Shown: one piece after another, positions 42,615 to 52,629 of the stretch
Layout: each line of letters starts with the position of its first letter
How positions within the stretch are numbered: the first letter of the stretch is position 1
Origin: an uncultured Lachnospiraceae bacterium
GTDB taxonomy: Bacteria; Bacillota; Clostridia; Lachnospirales; Lachnospiraceae
Assembly (NCBI GenBank): GCA_934418125.1
Contig: CAKRWT010000004.1
Span: 1-64,000 of the forward strand
Reading direction: 5' to 3'
DNA length: 64,000 nt
Translations under genes and position numbers: made by a program
The notes under the pieces: generated by a model
Seen by the model: the letters and a program-made list of their open reading frames with translations, nothing else
Database searches by the model: none
Told to the model about the DNA's origin: nothing

Positions 42615-43787
42615 TTACGAGTTCTTCCTTACGAAATCTTCCCACAATGGGGACATACTGCGCAGTCTTTCCACAATCTTCTTTAGTTCTTCAACTACAA
42701 TGTCCATTTCCTCTTTCGTGTTCTCCTCACTTAATGTCATACGAAGGGAACCATGAGCCTTTTCATGGGGCAGACCAATTGCCAGAAGCACATGGGATGG
42801 GTCCAGGGAACCGGAAGTACATGCGGAACCACTGGAAGCACAGATGTCTTTCATATCCAGCATGATTAACATGGACTCTCCTTCGATAAACTCGAACCCA
42901 AAGTGTACGTTATTCGGTAATCTCTTCGTACGATGTCCGTTCAGCCTGGAATAAGGAATCTCTTTCTCCAGACGGGAAATGAGGTAATCTCTCAGTTCTA
43001 TTTCTTTCCTGGTCTTTTCTTCCATAATACGGAAAGCACGTTCTACCGCTGCTGCAAGCCCTACGATACCCGGTACGTTCTCTGTACCTGCACGTCTGCC
43101 CCGCTCCTGCTGGCCACCATGAACAAAGGAACGGATTCTGACTTTCTTATTGATATAGAGAAAACCGATTCCTTTTGGTCCGTTTAATTTATGCCCGCTG
43201 GCAGAAAGCATGTCTATGTGAAGTTCTTCCACGTTGATAGGAAGCTGCCCATAAGCCTGTACCGCATCGGTATGGAATAAAATACCATGCTCTGCCGCAA
43301 TCTCTCCGATTTCCTTAATCGGCTGAATGGTTCCGATTTCGTTGTTGGCAAACATAATGGAAATCAAGATGGTATCCGGCCGGATTGCCTTCTTTAACTG
43401 CTCAAGGTCCACAACACCATCTTCATCTACGTCCAGATAAGTAACTTCTGCACCCAGCTTTTCCAGATATTCACAGGTGTGCAACACGGCGTGGTGCTCG
43501 ATTTTGGATGTAATAATGTGTTTTCCTTTGTTCTGGTATGCCTCAAAGGTTGCCTTCAAAGCCCAGTTATCAGACTCGGAACCACCTGCAGTAAAGTAAA
43601 TCTCATTGGGCTGTGCGCCTAAGGTATTGGCAATGGTTTCTCTTGCCTGAATGGTTGCTTTCTTACTTTCACTTCCTAATTTATAAATGCTGCTGGCATT
43701 GCCATAATACTGTGTAAAGTATGGCAGCATGGCATCTACTACTTCAGGAGCTGTCCTGGTTGTTGCTGCGTTATCTAAATATATCAT
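42615..43787 (-). CDS. Cysteine desulfurase (NifS/IscS family)
   Basis: A 390-residue pyridoxal-phosphate enzyme that removes sulfur from cysteine for Fe-S cluster or thio-cofactor assembly. The N-terminus MIYLDNAATTRT is the family hallmark; the cofactor lysine is in SASGHKLNGPKGIGF and the persulfide cysteine in SSGSACTSGSLD. The cysteine loop is long, as in the NifS/IscS (group I) type. No IscU/NifU scaffold gene is adjacent and Mfd lies upstream with a 172-bp gap. It is possibly the partner of a tRNA thiolase elsewhere. Confidence 0.92.
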   Translation of the reverse strand: MIYLDNAATTRTAPEVVDAMLPYFTQYYGNASSIYKLGSESKKATIQARETIANTLGAQPNEIYFTAGGSESDNWALKATFEAYQNKGKHIITSKIEHHAVLHTCEYLEKLGAEVTYLDVDEDGVVDLEQLKKAIRPDTILISIMFANNEIGTIQPIKEIGEIAAEHGILFHTDAVQAYGQLPINVEELHIDMLSASGHKLNGPKGIGFLYINKKVRIRSFVHGGQQERGRRAGTENVPGIVGLAAAVERAFRIMEEKTRKEIELRDYLISRLEKEIPYSRLNGHRTKRLPNNVHFGFEFIEGESMLIMLDMKDICASSGSACTSGSLDPSHVLLAIGLPHEKAHGSLRMTLSEENTKEEMDIVVEELKKIVERLRSMSPLWEDFVRKNS

Positions 43788-43959
43788 CTTTCCGCTTCCT
43801 TTCTTTGCTGTATTTTAGAGTCTATCTTCCGCAATTCTTCAGACACGCCTGCCAGACAGACCATCCTGCCAGTCAGGGTTCTGAATCGTCACTGTTTTCC
43901 TAGTATTTCACTATGAATTACGGGTTCATTATAAATCAAGAAATATCAGAAATCAACCC

Positions 43960-46900
43960 CTATTGCGTAAGTAAAATTTCTTCCATTCTCCTAAGCGTCT
44001 CTGCGGTCAGCGATAACAGCATTTCTTCGTCCTTTTCTATGACTCCGCATTTCCGGTAACGCAGGCGGAACGTTGGCGTCCCTTTCGGTTCAAATGTCAT
44101 TTTTCCGCCATATTCCTGTAACAGAACGGGAATATTTTCCACCACAATCGGGGCATCCTGGCGAAGAATCATCTGTAAGACTTCATTCTTCCCTTTTAAT
44201 TCCGTTATATACAGATGATGGGCATGGGAGCGAATCAGAGCTATCCGGAGCAGATTCGCTGCCGACTTGGGAATCTCGCCAAAACGGTCTAACAGTTCCT
44301 CCCGCATATCATCACATTCTTTTTCATCCTCTATGCCGGCAATTCTCTTGTAAATATCCAGCTTCTGAATCTCATTCACAATATAGGACGGTGGGATGTA
44401 GGCATCTGCATCCAGGTCCACCACTGTATTGAAATCCTCTATCGTCGGAATTCCCTTTAAGGTCTTAACCGCCTCGTTTAGCATCTTGCAATACAAATCA
44501 TAACCAACCGCCTGCATATGACCATGCTGGCTGCGTCCCAACAGACTGCCTGCCCCCCGGATTTCCAGGTCACGCATAGCTATCTTAAAGCCGCTCCCTA
44601 AGTCAGTAAATTCTTTAATCGCTTCCAGACGTTTCTCTGCGATTTCTTTTAACAGCTTATCCCGTTTATACATCAGAAACGCATACGAGGTGCGGTTGGA
44701 ACGTCCCACACGACCGCGCAGCTGGTATAACTGTGATAAGCCCAACTGGTCTGAATCATGGATAATCATGGTGTTGACGTTAGAAATATCCAGTCCGGTT
44801 TCTATGATGGTGGTGGAAACCAGCACATCAATCTCACCATTGATAAAATCAAACATAATCCGTTCCAGCTCGGTTTCTTTCATCTGCCCATGGGCAAATG
44901 CCACGTTGGCTTCCGGCACCAAATCCTGAATCCCGGCAGCAATATCAGCGATATTATTGACCCGGTTATAGACATAGTATACCTGTCCGTTCCGGGAAAG
45001 CTCCCGCACGATGGCTTCCCGCACCAGTTCATCATTATATTCACAGACAAAGGTCTGAATCGGCTGTCTTTCGTTTGGTGCCTCCTCTAAGACACTCATA
45101 TCCCGGATACCGATAAGACTCATGTGTAAGGTTCTTGGAATCGGGGTTGCTGTCAAGGTCAGGACATCGATGTCCTCTTTCATTTTCTTAATCTTTTCCT
45201 TATGGGTTACCCCGAAACGCTGTTCCTCATCAATAATCAGAAGTCCCAAATCCTTAAATTCCACATCTGCCGACAGAACCCGGTGCGTACCAATAACGAT
45301 ATCTACCATTCCTTTTTTCAGGTCAGCTATCGTTTTCTTCTGTTCTGCTGCCGTGCGGAAACGGGAAAGTAAGTCCACCCGCACCGGGAAGTCCTTCATC
45401 CGCTGCACGAAGGTATTGTAATGCTGTTGTGCCAGAATGGTTGTCGGCACCAAATAAACTACCTGTTTTCCCTCCTGTACTGCCTTAAAGGCTGCCCGGA
45501 TGGCAATCTCCGTCTTGCCATAACCGACATCACCGCAGATAAGGCGGTCCATAATCTTGGTACTCTCCATATCTGCCTTGGTTGCCGCAATGGCGCTTAA
45601 CTGGTCCTCTGTTTCTTCAAACGGAAACATCTCCTCAAATTCCCGCTGCCATACTGTATCCTTGCCATACTGGAAGCCCTTTTTTTGCTGTCTTACGGCA
45701 TACAGTTCTACCAAATCCTGAGCCACCTCATCCACCGCAGTACGGACCTTGGATTTCGTCCGGTTCCACTCCTGGGTCCCCAATTTGTTCAGCTTCGGTT
45801 TGCTGCCGGCATCTGCGGAAGCATATTTCTGAATAACATCCAGTCCGGTTGCCAGCACATATAAGATACCGCCGTCCCGGTAGGATATCTTCATGTAGTC
45901 TTTGACTATCCTATCCACTTCCACCTTCTCGATTCCCTGATAGATACCAAGACCATGGCTTTCATGGACAACATAATCCCCTACCTTCAATTCATTGAAG
46001 TCGTTAATCTTCTGTCCTTCGTACTTCCGCTTTTTCTTCTTTTTCTTCTTCTCTGTCCCGAAAATATCACTTTCTGAGATAACCATGAACTTCAGCAGTG
46101 GATACTCAAAGCCCTTTAACACTCTGCCATAACAGGTCATAACCTCTCCCGGCTGTACCTCCCGCATCGGGTCCTCCGTATAAAAGGCATTGATTTCCTG
46201 CTCCTGCAAATCCTCTGCAAGCCTTTTGGCCCTGGTTCGTGAACCGGACAAAAGCAGTATCCGGTAACCACGTTTTTTATAAGAAGTCAAATCTTTGACT
46301 AAGGTTTCAAAGCTATTGTTGTAAGAAGATAAACTTCTTGCCTGAATATCATATTTCTTATCTGCCTTGAAAAAAGGATTCTTTCCATCCATGGTGGCAA
46401 TGGAAACCACCCTTCCTCTAGTCAGTCTTGCGGCAATTTCCTCTGCCCCGAACAGAATATCCATCTGTCCCGGCAGAATATATCCCTTCTGTGCACGATG
46501 CGCCATGCTCTCCCGGAATTCCAGTTCTATGGCTGACGTATGCTCTTTCATCCGCATAGGCTCATCCAGGAATACACAGGTTCTTTCTTTGTCAAAACAT
46601 TCCAGGAAAGTTGACAGTTCCGGATAAAAATAGCGCACATAGCTTTCCAGATTGACCGCATTTCTGGATACCCCCAGTTCCACCAGCTGCTCCGCAAGCT
46701 CTTTGACCTGACTCTCAATCCGGTACGCCTCTTCTGTCTTCATCTCTTTACGCAGTTTGCCCGCCTGCTCCTTAGCTTCTGCCTGGATTTTTTTCAGCCC
46801 GGCGTGAAGCTCCTCTGTGGTAAGAATCATCTCCGTTGCCGGATAGATGGTAATGGATTCCAGCTTCTCAATGGAACGCTGGCTTAAAATATCAAAGCTC

Positions 46901-47505
46901 CGGATAGATTCCACATCCTCCCCCCACAGTTCAATACGGTAAGGATTCTCCTCTGTCAAATCAAAGATATCAATAATACCACCCCGGATACTGAACTGTC
47001 CCGGTGCTTCTACCTGATAATTTTTTTCATAGCCGAGTTCTACCAGTCTGGCTGCCAGTTCACTTTCCACAACAGGTGTCCGTTTATCAATCGAAATCAC
47101 ATGCCTGCGGAATACCTCCATCGGAATCTGGGGTGCCATCAACGCATCATAGGTCGTAATGACCGTAACCGGACGTCCCTCCAACAGCCTGCGCAGACAT
47201 TTCATCCGTTCCATGACAAGCTGATTGCCATGGATATCTGCCTGGAAGAAAATCAGGTCCTTCGCCGGATATAATGTGACATTTCTGTCATAAAATTTAT
47301 AATCTTCGTACAGTTCTTTTGCCTTTATATCACTATAAGTAGCGATGATTTTATATCGAAAACCATCGCCGAGTCCATATATGATATGAAGTTTCTCGGA
47401 ATCCACACATCCACTCAGGGAGACCGCCGCTTTTTCTTTCGCCAGCGCCTGCTTCATCTCCTCATATTCTGCAAGCTCCTCTAAAGGAGCAAGTAAAGCT
47501 CTCAC
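43960..47505 (-). CDS. mfd: Transcription-repair coupling factor Mfd
   Basis: An 1181-residue protein, the full expected length. It has a UvrB-like N-terminal module, the RNA-polymerase-interacting domain near VGDYVVHESHGLGIYQGIEK and a RecG-type helicase motor (LICGDVGYGKTEIAIRAAF, LLIIDEEQRFGV, TLTATPIPRTL, VSTTIIETGLDI, QLRGRVGRS). Mfd removes RNA polymerase stalled at DNA damage and recruits UvrA. An unusual poly-lysine stretch (seven K then RK) lies just before the RID. The GTG start has GGAGG six bases upstream and is 10 bp after pth, so both genes are co-transcribed. Confidence 0.96.
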   Translation of the reverse strand: MRALLAPLEELAEYEEMKQALAKEKAAVSLSGCVDSEKLHIIYGLGDGFRYKIIATYSDIKAKELYEDYKFYDRNVTLYPAKDLIFFQADIHGNQLVMERMKCLRRLLEGRPVTVITTYDALMAPQIPMEVFRRHVISIDKRTPVVESELAARLVELGYEKNYQVEAPGQFSIRGGIIDIFDLTEENPYRIELWGEDVESIRSFDILSQRSIEKLESITIYPATEMILTTEELHAGLKKIQAEAKEQAGKLRKEMKTEEAYRIESQVKELAEQLVELGVSRNAVNLESYVRYFYPELSTFLECFDKERTCVFLDEPMRMKEHTSAIELEFRESMAHRAQKGYILPGQMDILFGAEEIAARLTRGRVVSIATMDGKNPFFKADKKYDIQARSLSSYNNSFETLVKDLTSYKKRGYRILLLSGSRTRAKRLAEDLQEQEINAFYTEDPMREVQPGEVMTCYGRVLKGFEYPLLKFMVISESDIFGTEKKKKKKKRKYEGQKINDFNELKVGDYVVHESHGLGIYQGIEKVEVDRIVKDYMKISYRDGGILYVLATGLDVIQKYASADAGSKPKLNKLGTQEWNRTKSKVRTAVDEVAQDLVELYAVRQQKKGFQYGKDTVWQREFEEMFPFEETEDQLSAIAATKADMESTKIMDRLICGDVGYGKTEIAIRAAFKAVQEGKQVVYLVPTTILAQQHYNTFVQRMKDFPVRVDLLSRFRTAAEQKKTIADLKKGMVDIVIGTHRVLSADVEFKDLGLLIIDEEQRFGVTHKEKIKKMKEDIDVLTLTATPIPRTLHMSLIGIRDMSVLEEAPNERQPIQTFVCEYNDELVREAIVRELSRNGQVYYVYNRVNNIADIAAGIQDLVPEANVAFAHGQMKETELERIMFDFINGEIDVLVSTTIIETGLDISNVNTMIIHDSDQLGLSQLYQLRGRVGRSNRTSYAFLMYKRDKLLKEIAEKRLEAIKEFTDLGSGFKIAMRDLEIRGAGSLLGRSQHGHMQAVGYDLYCKMLNEAVKTLKGIPTIEDFNTVVDLDADAYIPPSYIVNEIQKLDIYKRIAGIEDEKECDDMREELLDRFGEIPKSAANLLRIALIRSHAHHLYITELKGKNEVLQMILRQDAPIVVENIPVLLQEYGGKMTFEPKGTPTFRLRYRKCGVIEKDEEMLLSLTAETLRRMEEILLTQ

Positions 47506-47515
47506 GTATAACCTC

Positions 47516-48085
47516 CTACGCTTTCTTATTATATAAGTTCATTGCCGCATCCGCGCCTTCTGTCAGCATAACCTCAATGGCTTTTGCCGCACGTCCGGCA
47601 CTCTCATCCATAATTTCCCTTTCCTCTTTGGAAAAGTGTCCCAGTACATAGTCTGCCAGGTCATAGCCCTTTGGTTTCTCGCCTACACCCATTTTCACTC
47701 TCTGGAATTCATCATGCCCAAGATGCAGGATGATATTCTTCAGTCCGTTGTGTCCACCGGCACTGCCCTTTTTCCGAATCCGAATCTGTCCCACATCCAG
47801 ACTGATATCATCCGATATGACAATCAGTTCTGTCTTTTCATCTACTTTATAAAAGTCTATGGCATCCCTTACACTCTCACCACTCAGATTCATAAAAGTC
47901 TGCGGTTTGACCAGTATAACCCTCTGGCCTGCAACAAAACCTTTTCCAATAATTGCCTTATGTTTCTTCTCGCCCATGGCGATGTTATTACGCTCTGCTA
48001 TTTCATCTATGACATCAAATCCGATATTATGTCTTGTATTCTGATACTCTTTCCCCGGATTTCCTAATCCCACAATGATATACAT
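47516..48085 (-). CDS. pth: Peptidyl-tRNA hydrolase
   Basis: A 189-residue enzyme that releases tRNA from dropped-off peptidyl-tRNA. The N-terminal MYIIVGLGNPGKEYQNTRHN holds the conserved Asn and catalytic His, and the Asp is in VISDDISLDVGQ; the RKKGSAGGHNGLKNI loop is typical. It precedes mfd, the gene order found in many Firmicutes. Confidence 0.95.
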   Translation of the reverse strand: MYIIVGLGNPGKEYQNTRHNIGFDVIDEIAERNNIAMGEKKHKAIIGKGFVAGQRVILVKPQTFMNLSGESVRDAIDFYKVDEKTELIVISDDISLDVGQIRIRKKGSAGGHNGLKNIILHLGHDEFQRVKMGVGEKPKGYDLADYVLGHFSKEEREIMDESAGRAAKAIEVMLTEGADAAMNLYNKKA

Positions 48086-48198
48086 GTCTGCTGCCTCACT
48101 TCTGTTTCATTTCCCAGTTTCATTTCTGTTCCATTTTAGCAATATATCCTAGGAATAACAAGGGCTATTCTACGTTAGATACAAAACCAAAATACGAA

Positions 48199-48226
48199 AA
48201 AAGGCTGCCCTCATGGGCAACCTTTT
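48199..48226 (-). terminator. Rho-independent terminator of glgCD
   Basis: The stem AAAAGG-C-TGCCC with GGGCA-A-CCTTTT around TCAT (48199-48226) is followed on the minus strand by a T run. It lies 32 bp beyond the glgD stop. Confidence 0.75.
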
Positions 48227-48258
48227 CTCTTTGTCACTATCCCCTGTTCCTATCTTCT

Positions 48259-49377
48259 CTAAATCACATATCTGTCATTGTGCTCTACTACGATTTCGAT
48301 ACCATCTTCTCCTTTATAGTAAGAATTTGCCCTGATGGTGCCTCTGCTCTCAACGATACAGTTCTCAATATGAGTATTATCGCCAATATAAACATCATTC
48401 AGAATAATGGAGTTCTTAATGTAGCAGTTATTGCCAATGTAAGTCTTCTTGAAGATAACCGAATCTTCTACCGCACCATTTACAATACATCCGCTGGAAA
48501 TCAGGCTGTTTTTAATGCTTGCTCCGATGTTGTATTTTGCCGGTGGCAGGTCGTCTACCTTGGAATAAATATCAGGATATTGTTTGAAGAAATAATTTCT
48601 GATATCCGGCTTTAAGAAGTCCATGTTGGTCTTGAAATAATCCTCCACTGTTGCGATATTGCTCCAGTAGTCTTTAATCTTATAGCCGTAGATTCTCTTC
48701 ATATCCTTGTAACGGATGAGAATATCCCTAACAAAATCGTATCTGTCTTCTTCGACACATTTTTCAATCATCTCAATTAACTGGCGTCTTCTGACTACAT
48801 AAATACCACAGGATACGGTATTGGACTTTGCCACAACAGGTTTCTCTTCAAATTCCTCAACCCTGCATTCCTCATTCATCTTAATGGTGCCGAAACGCTC
48901 TACATTCACGCCAGGTGCCATATCTTTACATACTACGGTAATATCTGCCTTTTTCTCAATGTGATATTCCAGTACTTTGTTGTAATCCATCTTATAAACA
49001 CCATCACCGGATGCAATCACTACATAAGGTTCATGGCTATTCTTCAGATAGGATAAATTCTGCGCGATAGCATCTGCCGTACCGCGATACCATGCATTAC
49101 TCTCCGCCGTTACCGCTGGTGTAAATACGAACAGACCTCCCTGTTTACGACCAAAATCCCACCATTTGGAGGAACTCAGGTGTTCATTTAAGCTGCCCGC
49201 ATTATATTGGGTAAACACAGCCACTTTATTAATATGAGAATTCGACATATTGCTGAGTGCAAAGTCAATACTTCTGTAGCTTCCCGCGATGGGCATTGCA
49301 CATACCGCACGCTTCTGTGTTAGTTCTTTGATTCTGTGATTGTTACCACCTGCTAAAACGATTCCGATTGCTCTCAC
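48259..49377 (-). CDS. glgD: Glucose-1-phosphate adenylyltransferase-like subunit GlgD
   Basis: A 372-residue paralogue of GlgC, the GlgD subunit. It keeps the nucleotidyltransferase fold and a left-handed beta-helix C-terminus (repeats such as IGNNCYIKNSIILND) but lacks the canonical GGxGxRL loop (LAGGNNHRIKELT instead), so it is probably regulatory in a GlgCD heterotetramer that supplies ADP-glucose for glycogen. The GTG start shares one base with the glgC stop (TAGTG), so synthesis is coupled. Confidence 0.93.
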   Translation of the reverse strand: MRAIGIVLAGGNNHRIKELTQKRAVCAMPIAGSYRSIDFALSNMSNSHINKVAVFTQYNAGSLNEHLSSSKWWDFGRKQGGLFVFTPAVTAESNAWYRGTADAIAQNLSYLKNSHEPYVVIASGDGVYKMDYNKVLEYHIEKKADITVVCKDMAPGVNVERFGTIKMNEECRVEEFEEKPVVAKSNTVSCGIYVVRRRQLIEMIEKCVEEDRYDFVRDILIRYKDMKRIYGYKIKDYWSNIATVEDYFKTNMDFLKPDIRNYFFKQYPDIYSKVDDLPPAKYNIGASIKNSLISSGCIVNGAVEDSVIFKKTYIGNNCYIKNSIILNDVYIGDNTHIENCIVESRGTIRANSYYKGEDGIEIVVEHNDRYVI

Positions 49378-50648
49378 TATTTATCACCTGCCTTAATTAA
49401 AGTTCTGCCACTTGGAAGAGTTCCATCCACATAATCTTCTGCACTTGTCACACCAAATACTACGGAGTTCTTACCAACCGTAACACCCTGTGGAACTACA
49501 CTCTTTTCTCCAACTGTTACAATACCATGGTTATAAATATGAGGGTCTGTCTCATTGTCCTCTTCTTCGCCGATTCCCAGCTTGACATCATCCCCGATAA
49601 CTGTATTCTCTGCTACAATTGCCTTATACAGTTCACAGTTGCTGCCAATCTGTGTTTCATTCATGATAATGGAATCTCTTACAATCGTTCCCTCTCCGAT
49701 GGTAACTCCACACCCAATTACGGAATTATATACCTTTCCGTAAATCTCTGAACCTTCCCCGATAATGCTTCTCTCTGCCACGGAGTCTGCTGCCAGGTAT
49801 TGCGGAGGTAAGATTTCACTTCTTGTATAGATTTTCCAGTATTCTTCATACAGATTAAACTCCGGAACAATATCAATCAGTTCCATATTGGCTTCCCAGT
49901 ATGAATTCAGAGTTCCTACATCTTTCCAGTAACCATTAAATTCGTATGCATAAAGAGGTGCGCCATTCTTATGGCAATAAGGAATCACATGTTTACCAAA
50001 GTCAAGCCCCGGCTGCTCCGCATTGGCAAGCAGAGCTTCTTTTAATGTTTTCCAGTTAAATATGTATATACCCATAGATGCCAGATTACTTCTCGGATTC
50101 TCCGGTTTTTCCTCAAAATCTGTAATCTTATGCTTCTCATCTGTAATCATGATACCAAATCTCTTTGCTTCTTCCATTGGTACCGGCATAACAGCAATGG
50201 TTACCTCTGCTCCATTCTGCTTATGGAAATCCAGCATTACCTCATAGTCCATCTTATAAATATGGTCGCCCGAAAGAATCAGGACATATTCCGGATTAAA
50301 GCTTTCCATATAATCAAGGTTCTGATAAATTGCATTCGCTGTTCCTGTATACCATTCGCTGTTGGTAATCTTCTCATACGGAGGCAGCACCGTAACACCA
50401 CCAATATTTCTGTCCAAATCCCACGGAATACCGATTCCAATATGGGTATTTAGTCGCAGGGGCTGGTACTGTGTCAGGACACCAACCGTGTCAACACCGG
50501 AATTAATACAATTACTGAGAGGGAAATCAATAATCCGGTATTTACTTCCGAACGATACCGCAGGCTTTGCCACCTTCGATGTAAGTACACCCAATCTGCT
50601 TCCCTGACCACCTGCCAACAGCATGGCAATCATTTCCTTCTTAACCAT
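49377..50648 (-). CDS. glgC: Glucose-1-phosphate adenylyltransferase GlgC
   Basis: A 423-residue catalytic subunit of ADP-glucose pyrophosphorylase, the control point of glycogen synthesis. Motifs: [14 protein letters not shown] (nucleotide), [11 protein letters not shown] (the family FxEKP), [14 protein letters not shown] (sugar phosphate) and a C-terminal beta-helix. ATG 50648 has AGAGG eight bases upstream. No other glycogen genes follow, and the operon ends after glgD. Confidence 0.95.
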   Translation of the reverse strand: MVKKEMIAMLLAGGQGSRLGVLTSKVAKPAVSFGSKYRIIDFPLSNCINSGVDTVGVLTQYQPLRLNTHIGIGIPWDLDRNIGGVTVLPPYEKITNSEWYTGTANAIYQNLDYMESFNPEYVLILSGDHIYKMDYEVMLDFHKQNGAEVTIAVMPVPMEEAKRFGIMITDEKHKITDFEEKPENPRSNLASMGIYIFNWKTLKEALLANAEQPGLDFGKHVIPYCHKNGAPLYAYEFNGYWKDVGTLNSYWEANMELIDIVPEFNLYEEYWKIYTRSEILPPQYLAADSVAERSIIGEGSEIYGKVYNSVIGCGVTIGEGTIVRDSIIMNETQIGSNCELYKAIVAENTVIGDDVKLGIGEEEDNETDPHIYNHGIVTVGEKSVVPQGVTVGKNSVVFGVTSAEDYVDGTLPSGRTLIKAGDK

Positions 50649-50713
50649 TCTACTCACCTCTTACTTTTTATATATCCTTATAATATTTTTTATAAAAATT
50701 ATTTGATTTATTA

Positions 50714-50742
50714 AGTATAACACATTGTTCCTCGAAAGTGAA
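50714..50742 (-). promoter_or_regulatory. Promoter of glgCD
   Basis: Minus-strand -35 TTCACT (50737-50742) and -10 TATACT (50714-50719), spacer 17 bp, about 65 bp before ATG 50648. The rest of the AT-rich gap to murC (50743-50916) shows no gene. Confidence 0.6.
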
Positions 50743-50916
50743 TGTTTTTTACATAATTATTCCTCTCATTTTTCAACTTTTATGTGTATAATTCACAATT
50801 TTCATTTTAAATCATCTTTTCGTTTGTGCATTTTCACACATTTTTCTCTTTTTCTTAAAATTCTATTATTTTCATTTTTGTAAAATTTATCTAAAGGGTA
50901 CGTAAACAAATTTCTA

Positions 50917-50945
50917 TTGGTTTTTTTGTTTGAAATGCGTATAAT
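50917..50945 (+). promoter_or_regulatory. Promoter of murC
   Basis: -35 TTGGTT (50917-50922), spacer 17, -10 TATAAT (50940-50945). The leader is about 50 nt, with AAGGAG as ribosome site before ATG 51001. Confidence 0.65.
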
Positions 50946-51000
50946 GTAATATAATCATATTAGCTGATAAATACACATATCGGCAGTAAGGAGAATTCCC

Positions 51001-52380
51001 ATGTATCAAATTGATTTCAACCATCCAATTCATATATATTTCATCGGAATCGGCGGTATCAGCATGAGTGGTCTGGCCGAAATCCTGCTGACAGAAAACT
51101 TTACCGTGTCAGGCTCCGACAGGACACCTTCTGATTTAACGGCTATTCTGGAACAGAAGGGTGCCATCGTTTTCTATGGACAGAAAGAAGAAAATATCAC
51201 TTCCGACATCGACCTTGTGGTTTATACCAGTGCTATCAGACCCGATAACCCGGAAATGATTGCTGCCTCCCGGCTGAACATTCCCAAGTTATCCAGAGCG
51301 CAGCTTCTGGGACAGATGATGCACAATTACAAGATTCCTATCGCCATCAGCGGCACCCACGGCAAGACTACAACTACCTCCATGGTTTCTCAGATTCTGC
51401 TGGAAAATGGGGATGACCCTACCTTGTCCATCGGCGGTATTTTCAAACCGATTGGCGGCAATATCCGGGTGGGCAGCTCCGAACATTTCGTTACTGAGGC
51501 CTGCGAGTATACGAACAGCTTTTTAAGCTTTTTCCCGAAAATCAGTATTATCCTTAATATAGAAGAAGACCATCTTGACTTTTTTAAGGATATTGATGAT
51601 ATCCGCCACTCTTTCCATGCGTTTGCCAGCCTCCTTCCGGAAGATGGCACACTGATTATCAATGGTGACATTGAACGTTATGAGGAAATTACACAGGGGC
51701 TGTCCTGTCAGGTAATAACCTATGGTTCTTCTCCGGATTTTGATTACAGCCCATCCCGGATTACCTATGATGACCTGGGACATCCTACTTTTCATCTTAT
51801 GCGCAAGGCACTGAAAAAAGACGAATCATTTTCCCTGCATGTCCCAGGGGAACACAATGTCTATAATGCCATGGCTGCCATTGCGCTGGCAGATCTTTTA
51901 GGTATTTCCGATGAGGTAACGAAAAAAGCTCTGCTTACCTTCGAAGGTACAGACCGCCGTTTCGAATACAAGGGTAAGGTAAACGGAGTTACTATAATAG
52001 ATGATTATGCACATCATCCCACTGAAATTACTGCAACTTTAACGGCTGCCGGAAATTATCCGCACAAAAAGCTCTGGTGCGTCTTCCAGCCCCATACTTA
52101 TACAAGAACCAAAGCATTTTTACAGGATTTTGCAAAGGCACTTTCTTTGGCAGACGAAGTGGTTCTGGCAGACATTTATGCCGCCCGCGAGAAGGATACC
52201 CTCGGTATCAGCTCCAGAACACTTCAGGCAGAAATCGAAAAGCTTGGACATTCCTGCCACTACTTCCCCTCTTTTGAGGAAATTGAGAAGTTCCTTTTAG
52301 AAAATTGCACAAAGGATGATTTGTTGATAACTATGGGTGCCGGGGATGTTGTTAAAATCGGGGAAAATCTGTTAAAATAA
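51001..52380 (+). CDS. murC: UDP-N-acetylmuramate--L-alanine ligase
   Basis: A 459-residue MurC adding L-alanine to UDP-MurNAc. Motifs: HIYFIGIGGISMSGLAEIL at the N-terminus, P-loop SGTHGKTTTTSM, EACEYTNSFLSFFP, and DDYAHHPTEI in the C-terminal domain. Length and motifs are normal. It is separated from the dnaD-like gene by a terminator and 250 bp. Confidence 0.96.
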   Translation: MYQIDFNHPIHIYFIGIGGISMSGLAEILLTENFTVSGSDRTPSDLTAILEQKGAIVFYGQKEENITSDIDLVVYTSAIRPDNPEMIAASRLNIPKLSRAQLLGQMMHNYKIPIAISGTHGKTTTTSMVSQILLENGDDPTLSIGGIFKPIGGNIRVGSSEHFVTEACEYTNSFLSFFPKISIILNIEEDHLDFFKDIDDIRHSFHAFASLLPEDGTLIINGDIERYEEITQGLSCQVITYGSSPDFDYSPSRITYDDLGHPTFHLMRKALKKDESFSLHVPGEHNVYNAMAAIALADLLGISDEVTKKALLTFEGTDRRFEYKGKVNGVTIIDDYAHHPTEITATLTAAGNYPHKKLWCVFQPHTYTRTKAFLQDFAKALSLADEVVLADIYAAREKDTLGISSRTLQAEIEKLGHSCHYFPSFEEIEKFLLENCTKDDLLITMGAGDVVKIGENLLK

Positions 52381-52392
52381 TAATTATGCACA

Positions 52393-52497
52393 CTATCCAC
52401 AGAAAAAACTCTGCACTGCATTCTTTTTCCTGTGGATATTTTTATAGCAAAAACCTTGTGATTACGCTCCTTTTTATCGCTATCCACATTTTCCACA
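52393..52497. promoter_or_regulatory. Cluster of DnaA-box-like sites upstream of the dnaD-like gene
   Basis: Near matches to TTATCCACA occur at 52393-52401 (CTATCCACA), 52431-52439 on the minus strand (ATATCCACA), 52480-52488 (CTATCCACA) and 52489-52497 (TTTTCCACA). Two of them are arms of the murC terminator, so their role as DnaA sites is uncertain. Confidence 0.4.
52394..52443 (+). terminator. Terminator of murC built on TATCCACAG inverted repeats
   Basis: TATCCACAG (52394-52402) with A-tract pairs with CTGTGGATA (52430-52438), followed by T5. The arms each contain a DnaA-box-like core. Confidence 0.65.
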
Positions 52498-52528
52498 TTT
52501 GTGAACATTTGTTCCCATCCTGTTTTCT

Positions 52529-52570
52529 AGCAGTTTGTCTATTTCTTTTTAAAAACTGCTATGCTATAAT
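52529..52570 (+). promoter_or_regulatory. Promoter with inverted repeat upstream of the dnaD-like gene
   Basis: Extended -10 TGCTATAAT (TATAAT 52565-52570). AGCAGTTT (52529-52536) and AAACTGCT (52553-52560) form an inverted repeat around the -35 zone, suggesting an operator. Confidence 0.5.
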
Positions 52571-52629
52571 TTGCCTTGCATTGTCAGGAAATGCAGAATT
52601 TGTCCTTACTGGACGGGGGAAGGTATCAC

